Positions 47,668 to 56,430 of a stretch of DNA of 64,000 nucleotides are shown one piece after another (positions within the stretch are counted from its first letter, which is position 1; each line of letters opens with the position of its first letter). The notes below the pieces were generated by a model. That model did no database searches, was not told the origin of the DNA, and saw only the letters and a program-made list of their open reading frames with translations. The translations under genes were made by a program, and so were the position numbers. Source of the DNA: Chelydra serpentina (lineage: Eukaryota; Chordata; Testudines; Chelydridae); the NCBI GenBank assembly GCA_037349315.1, contig JBAIAC010000006.1:15783501-15847500 (forward strand), written 5' to 3'.

Positions 47668-48279
47668 CCTTTTTTGGTGCTGCTCTAGAGAACTGCAGTA
47701 TTTATTTGATCTGATGGAAGACTGACATCAACCTCCGCCAGCTGTCACACAAGATATATCTCAGTCATTGGTATTGAAAAGCATGTATTTGTTAAAAACA
47801 AATGTAGGAATCAAAGTGATAAGGACACTTTGACCTTCTTTCAAATAGCCTGATGCCTAATGTGTAATAGTAAAAGTAATCTTCTGCACAGTTATTTTAA
47901 GAATCAAGCTTGCTCTCTAGGAGTAAAATGCAGATTTTTCTCTTCCCCCAGTTAAAAAATACGTGAAATTCTATTGCACCTGGGTTGACCAAAAGCCTAT
48001 ATCCGTAACAAGTGCCACTACAACATCTAGTGACACACTTGTATTATTAAGTTACACTATCTTACATAGCACGGAGCTTTCTGCTCCTCGTTCACCAAAA
48101 GGTGAAGATGATTTTCTACATTCAATGTAGAGAATATTCAAAACTTTAGAGCAATATGTTCGTTGCTTTTGTGTTTTTGTTCTTCTAATTTTATTTATTT
48201 TTGTTGTTGTAATAGCTTTTTTTATTTCTTGTCTGCTTTTGGCAGGCAAAACCAGTTCTCCATCCATTCCTTGGTAGCA

Positions 48280-48513
<234 letters not shown>

Positions 48514-48639
48514 TCAAATTTCTTGTAGTTTTTAGTGCCCTTTTGTAACACAAGCCTAACTGGATAACTATTAAAATAGTAAGAAACACTTGCATCTTTA
48601 GAAAGCTGAACATGCAGCAGGGAAACTCTGGAAGACATG

Positions 48640-48735
48640 ACAAAGAGTCCTGTGGCACCTTATAGACTAACAGAGGTATTGGAGCATAAGCTTTCGTGGG
48701 TGAATACCCACTTCATCGGATGCAAGCAGTGAAAA
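48640..48735 (-). mobile_element. Penelope-like tail with hammerhead-like motif
   Basis: 'aaagagtcctgtggcacctt' followed by 'tggagcataagctttcgtgg' and a hammerhead-like fold on the minus strand. It lies about 200 nt upstream of the last KLHL29 exon, on the KLHL29 sense strand, so the motif would be transcribed in the pre-mRNA. Confidence 0.75.
48684..48723 (-). ncRNA. Hammerhead-like motif, copy 3 (best preserved)
   Basis: Minus strand: stem I GCAU (complement of 48720-48723) pairs with AUGC (48684-48687). Core CCGAUGA at 48713-48719 differs from CUGANGA only by U4 to C. Stem II GUGGGU-AUUC-ACCCAC has six perfect pairs. GAAA is intact (48692-48695). It is followed by GCUU, with AGCU forming a self-complementary stem III of the dimer-dependent kind. 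The predicted cut is between 48688 and 48687. Confidence 0.65.
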
Positions 48736-49779
48736 AGACATGACTCACTCAAGCCTATAGAGGGTATCATCAGCACAGCCACTGTTTTAACGTACCAGGC
48801 CTAGATACACACCTATGCACCACATACAAGTGTATTAACAAATGTAGCTGCTATTCAGAAGTTTCTGGCTCCCAGTCCTGTGCATACAAAATGCCTCTTT
48901 TATACCACCGGTCTTTGCCAAAGCTGTAAAGGAGGAAACAGCTACCCCCCAGACTACAAGCTCAATGAAGACCCTCTTGACTCAGCGGTCAATGGTCTTC
49001 AATGGTCAGTTGTCTTTCTTTCACTGTGGAGGTTGGGGTCATGACCACATTTTCCCCTGAGCCAAACCCTCTCCACCCCCATTTTCCTCTCTTCGACTCA
49101 GAAGAGACACATTCCTCTCTTCGACTCAGTCAGAAACACATCTTACTGCATGGATGTGGTTGCTGGTGTGAGTGCTGTCTGGCAGAAGGCATTACAGCAT
49201 GCATACAAAGCCAATAAATGGCTATGGATACCGAACAGCATCTGGGGATGGGGAGCTGGCTGCCCTAGTTTATAAAAAGATTAGCGCATTTTAAAACTGT
49301 GCACATTTTAAATATATTGCAAATAAAGCAAACTGAACAAAGGAGGGTAATGGAGAGGCTCTGCCAATGACTGGGCTAGCTGAACTTAACACTAAGTAGT
49401 ACATTCACAGATTTCATCGAGTTCATTTTGAAGCAATAAGAAACATACAGAGCGGGCTGCAGCATAAGGAGGAAGAGTTGAAATTTAAGGATGGGGTGAA
49501 TGGCGAATCCTAAAAGATGCCAGCCTGAAAAAACAACCAACCAAAATGCCTCTGAAAAAAGAACGTAAAGAACAAGAAGTGGCCAATGTCTTCAGGAGGA
49601 ATCAGGCTCTGAGGATAAACACAAACCTGTACTGAAAACAGTGATGAGGGAAGGATTTAAATAAGACTAGTCTGAGTTACTTACACAAGTAAGTAGGAAA
49701 TGAAGACCCTGTCAAAATAACTGTTAATCTGAAAGGAGGTAAATGGGGATACTTGAAACATGTGATTAGCGTGTATATA

Positions 49780-49940
49780 CAAATCAGCAGGGCTGGCGGA
49801 TATACAGCCCGGGGTCTTAAGGGAATTTGCTAATGAATTTACTGAACCACTGGTAATTATTTCTGAAAAGTCACATAGAAATGGGGACGTACCAGAGGAT
49901 TTGAATAAAGCAAGTGTTGTACCACTATTCAAAAAAGCAA
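49780..49940 (+). mobile_element. CR1 LINE fragment (RT N-terminal part)
   Basis: Plus-strand relic matching the pre-RT CR1 block that at 19568-20056 reads ADEIAEPLAIIFEKS and [16 protein letters not shown]; here about 'aatgaatttactgaaccact' to 'gtaccactattcaaaaaag'. Confidence 0.6.
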
Positions 49941-50019
49941 AGACTCATTGTGAGATTACTGAGATTGCTAATATCTATTCTGTATAGCCTTACAATTTGC
50001 TTTCAACTGAACTCCTACA

Positions 50020-50445
50020 GAAAAATGCTAAAAGACAAAAAACACCAAAACACTTTTTCTCAAAATGATCCTTCATATCTGACCTCTCGATCCTCAACAG
50101 AAATCTGCACAACACCTTCGAAACATGAGCCTGGGAACTTAAATTCATAACTCCGCTTGACATTAAAAAAATCATGGCTGGAGATATTGGATCTATGGAT
50201 TTTTACAACAATTTGTAACCTACTAATCCTCTTTTGTCCTATACCTGTAGCGGTATTAACTGCCCCCTTCATCTTGAATGGTCTCTTGCAACATGTATTA
50301 ACGCCTTATCTATTATATTAGTTGTTGACACTACCTGTCCCAGACCTGCAGTAGAGCTCTGCATTATGCTTGGAAACTTGTCTCTCACCAACAGAAGTTG
50401 GGCCAATAAACAATATTACCTCATCCACTTAGTATGTCTAAATGA
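50020..50445 (+). mobile_element. Penelope-like element 3' end, second subfamily
   Basis: Plus-strand sequence contains 'tggctggagatattggatct' (relic of the GLN.D.GF motif) and a stop at about 50215. A 3' tail follows ('cttgtctctcaccaacagaa', 'gttgggccaataaacaatat'). A degenerate hammerhead-like motif lies at 50342-50383. Confidence 0.6.
50342..50383 (+). ncRNA. Hammerhead-like motif, copy 4 (degenerate)
   Basis: Stem I AGAC/GUCU is kept and GAAA is present at 50373-50376, but the core reads CUGCAGU in place of CUGANGA and stem II is eroded. Same layout as copies 1-3: core, stem II, GAAA, short linker, then the stem I partner. Expected to be inactive. Confidence 0.4.
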
Positions 50446-50470
50446 ATAAATAAATAAAATAAAAAAGATA
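50440..50470. repeat. (AATA)n-like simple repeat
   Basis: 'gaataaataaataaaataaa', at the end of the Penelope-like tail. Confidence 0.75.
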
Positions 50471-51021
50471 GAGCGAGACTGAAACCAGGAACCTCCAACC
50501 AGACTTTATTTAGCCATATATTCCCAACATTCCCATCCCCTCCCTCCATTTGTTAGTTACACCGACTCATTACATCTTGTCTTTAGGGTCTAATCCTTAC
50601 ACATAGGTGTAACTTTATGTAAGGAATAATGCCACTGAAGTGCACAAGTGTTTGAAGGATCAGCATCTTGAATTGTAAGTGCTGCAGGGCAGGGAAGGTT
50701 GCTTAATATGGGCTTGCACAGAGCCTACCACAATGGGGTCCCAAACTTGACTGGAGTGCTGAGTACTATTGTAATACTGCTACTAATAAATAATTGCTAT
50801 TAGTAGCATGACAGCCTGTTAAAGCACCCAGGACAGTGGAATTATGAGAACCAAACAACATGGATGGTCTAAAGAACACAAGTTACAAGACACGCTTAGT
50901 CAGCTACATTTGGGAAAAAGACATGTGGACACAGTTCCGTACAATGATGACCTGGGCCAAACTGAGACTGCATCTCTGCCCTAGAAAAGATTAGGTTCTA
51001 AAGGCTCAAAAGGGTACAATA

Positions 51022-51360
51022 TGAACATAAAAATGGCCACACTGGATCAGACCAATGGGCCACCTAGCCCAGTGGCCTGTCTCAGCTCCTTGGAGTTTAG
51101 GGACAGCTGGAGTCTGGTGTTGCATCCCTGACCAATTTGTCTACTAGTCGTTGATGGACCTAGCCTCCATGAATTTATCTAATTCTTTCTTGAACCCATT
51201 TATAATTTTAGCCTTCACAGAATCCCATGGCAACAAGTTCCACAGGCTGACTGTGTGTTGTGTGAAGAAATACTTCCCTTTGTTTTAAACATGCTGCCTA
51301 TTAATTTCATCAGGTGACTCCCTAGTTCCTTTGTTATGTGAAAGGGTAAATAGCACGTCC
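51022..51360 (-). mobile_element. CR1 LINE 3' end, 'gaacataa' subfamily
   Basis: 'gatcagaccaatgggccacc', 'tagcccagtggcctgtctca' and downstream 'acaagttccacaggctgact' are typical of this CR1 subfamily in minus orientation. Confidence 0.8.
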
Positions 51361-51699
51361 CTATTCACAATACAGTCTGGCATACCAGTTTACCAATATG
51401 ACCAGGCACAGGGTCACTCTGTTACAATAGGGTACAGAATACTGACCGGAGTAAGGGTACAAAAGGAATGTGAACACAGTAGTTTCAGTGTGTTTTTGCA
51501 AAAAAAAAGAGTGGGAATTGGCCAACTATGTACTGGGCTGCTAGTCCAGCTGTGCAAAGGGACACAGAAGAAGACAGAGGTTTCAGGGCTTGGCACTAGA
51601 CTGTGGCCGTGTCTGTATTCTTCAGTTAAAGCCCTTGCTAGGCTAAGTTTACAACATCTTACTTGAAAAATTAATTCAAATTGGTTTGGCTAGGAGCAC

Positions 51700-51990
51700 T
51701 GCCGCATGGGTTAAAAAAAACTGGTGGAAGAATCATAAGTAAGGGGTAACTATAAGAGGCAATATTTGGCGCAGAGGGAGATGTTTTGGGCTGGTTTTAT
51801 TTAACATCATCATTAATGATCTGGAAGACTATGTAAGCAGCCCATTAACTTAAAGTTGCAAATTACTGGGAGGTGTTACCACCAGCAGTGAGGACAGACA
51901 AAATAATAGGAAGATGGGGACCTTGAAAGGTTAGCAGTACAAATAGGCAATAAAAGGGGCTCCAACTGAAAACATGTAAGTAAATACATC
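51700..51990 (+). mobile_element. CR1 LINE fragment (RT catalytic part)
   Basis: Plus-strand relic reads GLVLFNIIINDLEDY (CR1 '[11 protein letters not shown]') and then degrades. Confidence 0.65.
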
Positions 51991-52294
51991 TGGGGAAAAT
52001 ACCTACAGAGCTTAGACATCAAATTTCCAAAAGCATCTAAGGGTTAGCTCCACCAAGGAGATTTAGGCTCAGTGTTGCAAAGCCTAACTTTAGGCCCAGT
52101 AGACTCCACACTCTCAAGTTAGGTGTCCAAGCTCCCTATAAAATGCCTGTGAAGAGTTGCCCACAAACAGTGGTGAGCCACTTAAGCTAGCTAGTAGGAA
52201 ATGCCAATCAGAGGGGCAACCCATTTTATACAGCTACACCCCTTGTGTGCACACTTAAAACCCACTCCTCAGATGGTGTGATGCAGGCCCCTAA

Positions 52295-52578
52295 GGCCAG
52301 GTCTACATTCAAAAGTTACGATGCCCCAGCTACATTGCTCAGGGGGCGTGAAAAATCCACACCCCTGAACGATGTTGTTAAGCCGAGCTAACCCCCAATG
52401 TAGACCGTGCTAGGTAGTGGAAGAATTCTTCTGTTGACCTAGCTACCGCCTCTTGGGGAGGTGGATTAATTAGGCTGATTGGAGAAACCCCTCCCTTCAA
52501 TGCAGTGACTATCTACATGAAAACATTACAGTGGCCCAGCAGCTGTGCTTGTGTAGCATTTCAAGTGTAGACAAACCC
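52295..52578. mobile_element. PIF/Harbinger-like MITE (284 bp)
   Basis: Ends GGCCAGGTCTACATT and AAGTGTAGACAAACCC are imperfect inverted repeats. Flanks TAA and TTA are compatible with a TWA duplication carrying one change. Confidence 0.7.
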
Positions 52579-52904
52579 TTAGTCTGGGCTGGATTGCGCC
52601 ACCTATTTCTGCTTGGGATTCACAGCCCCAACCACTCTCCTGGAGTCAGGCAACTAAGCCCTGTCAGCCCTTTCTCAAGGAGAGGATGGCGGTGGTGCTA
52701 AGTTTCTGCGAGCTGGCACGTGCAAAGCCACCGTAAGGCCTGGAATCACTGAGGTGCTCAGTGCCTAACTCACACTTACTTAAGCCCTGCTGTTGGTCCC
52801 CTGCTTCGCTTGCCTAAAGGGCCTGATTTTGTAGGTGTGCACAGTACACATGTAACCTGCACAAGAAAAGGAGGAGATGGTGGTGGTTGTCCCCCATGCC
52901 CAAT

Positions 52905-53040
52905 AGAGTGGTGGTTTGAGTACTCACCTGGGATGTGAGCTATCCAAGTTCAAATCCCTGCTCTGCCTGATTTGCAGCAGGGATGTGAACCTAGGTCCTT
53001 TCACCAAACCAGATGATTGCCCCAATCACTGGGTATAAGG
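52905..53040. repeat. Palindromic tRNA-like module 1
   Basis: A forward tRNA-like half (A-box-like tggtttgagtactcacctgg; B-box-like aagttcaaatcc) is followed by a reverse-complement half (gtgaacctaggtcc ... ccaatcactgggtataagg). The centre pairs ccctgct with agcaggg. Confidence 0.55.
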
Positions 53041-53308
53041 ATAGGCAGCACCACCAACTCTTCCTCTATCTGGATGAGGCTCCATACACAAGCTAGGTGT
53101 CAAACTGCTTGGCAGTGTGAGGCCTGAGGCATGTTTATGCATGTCCACCAGCAAAAACTGGGGGCACCTAGGGGACTCTATCAGTGGAAACCTGGGCACC
53201 TACAGGGTTAGGTGGAAGCTGAGCAGGGGTTCTGAGCATGCTCGTGGTGTCTAAATGTTGGATTTAGGGCTAGATTAACAAGGGGACCGTAGGCAGTTGA
53301 GCATTTAA

Positions 53309-53603
53309 GGGTACGTCTACACTACCCGCCGGATCGGCGGGTAGTGATCAATCTATTGGGGATCGATTTATCGTGTCTAGTATAGACGCGATAAATCGAT
53401 CCTCAAGCGCTCTCCCCGTTGACTCCAGAACTCCACCGCCGCGAGAGGCGGAAGCGGAGTTGACGGGGGAGCGGCAGCAGTCGACTTGACGCCGTGAGGA
53501 CGCCGAGGTAAGTCGACCTAAGATATGTCGACTTCAGCTACGCTATTCACGTAGCTGAAGTTGCGTATCTTAGGTCGACCCCCCCCCTAGTGTAGACCAG
53601 CCC
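53309..53603. mobile_element. Multi-hairpin MITE (Harbinger-like), copy 2 (295 bp)
   Basis: Ends GGGTACGTCTACACTA and TAGTGTAGACCAGCCC are inverted repeats with TAA on both sides (53306-53308, 53604-53606). Inside are four successive hairpins: 53321-53345 (10 perfect pairs), 53356-53405, 53418-53468 and 53511-53581. Inverted copy of 35726-36021. Confidence 0.85.
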
Positions 53604-54146
53604 TAAGTATAGTCCAAAACTTTAAGGCAGGTGAACGGAAAGCGGTATGTTCATCACTCCCTCTTCCTAAGGGCAACAATATTCCTCTTCCCCTCCCAGG
53701 CCCTCAGTTGTAAAAACAACATTAACCGAGGCTAATGTATGAAGAAAGGAATAATCACAATAATTAGGATGCAAGCTTGTTGTTTGGTGCCATTAACACT
53801 AAGTGATTACATGCTGTCAGAACCTGAAGAGAAAGACAGCTGCAAGCAGAAGAACTTTGCTGTAGAAGCAACAAGCCCTATGCCTGCTTTCGAGGGCAGC
53901 AGCTGTAGCGAGTGGAGCGTACAGCCCAGGTCAAACAGCTGAGCTTGGAGGAGTCATTGTACTGCCAAAGGGCTAAGAGTAATTTTTTTATAACCGAGGT
54001 ATTTTTTCCATCTTCAAGCGAAATGCTTTCCACAACTCTTGCTTGGAAATCGGACAGGATTGTGGATGGCTGTGCGCTAGACTGGTTCCAATCTCTCCTC
54101 TCTGTTCCTGAGGCAAGTGGTTTTATTTCCTTTTATTTAAAACTGC

Positions 54147-54205
54147 CCATAAGAACATACAAGAATAATCAGCCATACTGCGTCAGACCAATGGGCCAAA
54201 GGAGA
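54147..54205 (-). mobile_element. CR1 LINE 3' end (very short)
   Basis: 'cataagaacatacaagaata' then 'gcgtcagaccaatgggcc', the terminus also seen at 51022. Confidence 0.7.
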
Positions 54206-54430
54206 TGTCTACAATGCAATTAAACACCCGCAGCTGGCCTGTGTCAGCTGCCTCAGGCTCTCAGGAATCAAGCTGTACAGTTGCCATGTAGATATTTGGG
54301 CGTGGGCTGGAGTCCGAATGTCTACTCCACGATTTTGCAACTCCCAGCCCCAGCCCCGGGAGCCCAAGTTCGCTGACATGGGCCAGCCACGGATGTTTAA
54401 TTGCAGTGTGGAGATACCCTATATGTACAG

Positions 54431-55116
54431 CAGGGGTGGGCAAACTTTTTGTCCTGAGGGCCACATCTGGGTGGGGAAATTGCATGCAGGGCCATGAATG
54501 TAAGGCTGGGGCAGAGGGTTGGGGTGCAGGAGGGAGTGTAGGGTGTGGTGTGCAGGAAGGGGCTCAGGGTAACGGGTTGGGGCGCAGGAGGAGTGCGAGG
54601 TGTACGAGAGCTCAGGGCAGGGGGTTGGGGTGCAGGAGGGGGCTCGGGGCAGTGGGTTGGGGTGCGGGGTGCAGGAGGGATTCGGGTGCGGCTCTGGCCT
54701 GGAGTGGCTCTGGGGTGGCAGAGGTGCGCAGCCAGGCTCAGGCAGGCTTCCTGCCTGCCCTGGCCCCATGCCACACCGCTCCTGGAAGCGGCCGGCACTA
54801 CGTCCCTGCGGCCCCTAGAGAAGTGGGGGGCAGAGGGCTCCGCACACTGCCCTTGCCTGCGGGTACCTCCCCTGCAGCTCCCATTGGCTACGGTTCCCCA
54901 TTCCCGGCCAATGGGAACTGCGGGGGGCGGTCCCTGCAGGCAAGGGCAGCAAGCGGATCACTCTGCCCCCCACTTCCGTGGTGCCAGGATGTGGTGCTGG
55001 CTGCTTCCGGGAGTGGTGCAGGGCCCGCGGCACCACGGGTGTGGTAATCCCGCAGGCCAGATCCAAAGCCCTGACAGGCCAGCTCCGGCTCGCGGGCCAT
55101 AGTTTGCCCACCCCTG
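54431..55116. mobile_element. hAT-type nonautonomous element, GC-rich (686 bp)
   Basis: Inverted ends CAGGGGTGGGCAAACTTTTT and AGTTTGCCCACCCCTG. 8-bp flanks ATGTACAG (54423-54430) and GTGTACAG (55117-55124) differ at one base. The GC-rich interior has short repeats 'ggggtgcaggagg', which give false open frames on both strands. Confidence 0.88.
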
Positions 55117-55129
55117 GTGTACAGACTTC

Positions 55130-55990
55130 AGGGAGGCACCTAGTTTTGCTAGTGATTCACAACTGTGAACACTCTTTGGAGTTAAGCACCTAATGGGCTT
55201 TTTGCAAGAAGCCAGGGGACATTCCCTCATAATCTTTACCCCAGGGGTTAAGGGGCTCAGCTGGATGTGGGAGAGCCCCAGTTCAAGTCTCCCCACACCT
55301 GATACGGAGAAGGGGGTTCAACAGCAATCTACCATTTTGCAGGTGAGTGCCCTAAATATTGAGCTACGGGACATTTTGATCTGGGGTTCCCTCCATCTCT
55401 CCTGTTGGAGCGGTGCCATTGTGGAGCAGGGAGACTGGCCCTTGGATGAGTGCTCTATTCTCCAGGCTCCAGCGTCAGTCTTACTCTGAGTATTTATCCA
55501 CTGTGGATCTCCACAGCAGAAGATCCCGTAGCCCAGTGTGTTAGGGCATGTACCTGAGAGGTGACAGATCGCTGTTCAAATTACTTCTCTGGCAGAGAGG
55601 GAACTTGGACTAAGGGCTCTCCCACATCCCAAACCTTTGGGCTAGAAGTGAGGAGGGAATTTTCCCCCACAGCTGTTTTGTTAGGCAGCCTCTGAGCACA
55701 CCAACCGGATCAGGCCCTGCAGGTGAACTGGGCTGCTAAATGCATGTATTCCCTGGGCTTGTGAATCGCTCTGAGGCTTAGGTGGCAGATAGGCATCTGG
55801 ACTCTAGAGGAAGGCAGCAATGCACATACCCAGAGGCAGAAACTTAGGTACCCAGGGAACTGGGTAACTGCAAGAACTTAGGCACCAAGTAAGTTTAGGC
55901 ACCTACAGAGTTTGGCAGTTTTGTGAAATCTCAGCAAAGCCTAACACTGGGACCTGGGTGCCAAAGTACTTCTGTAAATCTAGGCCTTAG
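55130..55990. repeat. Unclassified repeat with two more tRNA-like palindromes
   Basis: Module 2 at about 55235-55380: forward half 'aaggggctcagctggatgtg...ccagttcaagtctcc', reverse half 'gcaggtgagtgccctaaata...gagctacggg'. Module 3 at about 55528-55635: 'gtagcccagtgtgttagggc...gttcaaatt' with reverse half 'ggaacttggactaagggctc...cccacatccc'. Ends with 'taggcacctacagag' type motifs. Confidence 0.5.
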
Positions 55991-56339
55991 CCTTTCTTTT
56001 ACTCTTTACTCACCCGCAGGACAACAGCAATACTTACCTACTTTTCATCAGAGGCTCTTAGTGCACTTTACAGAAGTGCTATGTACGAGTGATGCATTAG
56101 GACTCCATTCCTGTTTTTTAAATAAGTGTGCGAACTTGTGTGCAATGCATGAGCCATCTTGTTTTTTTGCTCTACTGCTTCTGTGAACAATTGTCTGACT
56201 CCACCTACAATAATTCTCATCTCTTTGAGATCATATGCTTATGTTACAGCCAATGATCATTAAGAAAATATAGGAAGTATATAATGTTTAGGACAGGAAA
56301 TGAATTTCTCATCCAAGTGCAGCCTCGGAGGGGTGGAAT

Positions 56340-56430
56340 TTAGGCTTTGATTCAAGAAAGTACTTAACGGTGCACTTAAGTCTCTATTCAGAAAAGCAGG
56401 TAAGCACGTGGTGGGTGCTTTCCATAGTCA
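56340..56430. repeat. Amniote-wide unclassified repeat ('cttaagt' type), weak copy
   Basis: 'gattcaagaaagtacttaac' and 'ggtgcacttaagtctctatt' resemble 8170-8270 and 62210-62285. A distinct worn repeat-like block occurs near 58760-58900. Confidence 0.35.

Larger units (their letters stand above)
46060..48279 (-). other. KLHL29: Probable KLHL29 3' UTR
   Basis: This sequence downstream of the KLHL29 stop on the minus strand is AT-rich and lacks recognisable transposons over about 2.2 kb. Minus-strand AATAAA (plus-strand TTTATT at 46083-46088) is a candidate end. A CT microsatellite near 47640 and a TA run near 46983 lie within it. Extent is inferred. Confidence 0.45.
52010..53290. repeat. Unclassified repeat with tRNA-like palindrome (left part)
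   Basis: Recurrent 'aaagcctaactttaggccc', 'ggcacctaggggac' motifs. A similar '...taggcacctacagag...aaagcctaacactggg' block ends the region at 55840-55990, so the two may be parts of one element. A Harbinger-like MITE sits at 52295-52578. Confidence 0.4.

Noticed and set aside
49080..49140. Short tandem phrase 'cctctcttcgactcag' twice
   Set aside because: Only two copies of a short unit; not a CRISPR array or notable satellite in this eukaryotic context.
54406..55102. Overlapping frames of 185-213 codons
   Set aside because: They coincide with the GC-rich hAT at 54431-55116 and consist of translated 'ggggtgcagg' repeats.
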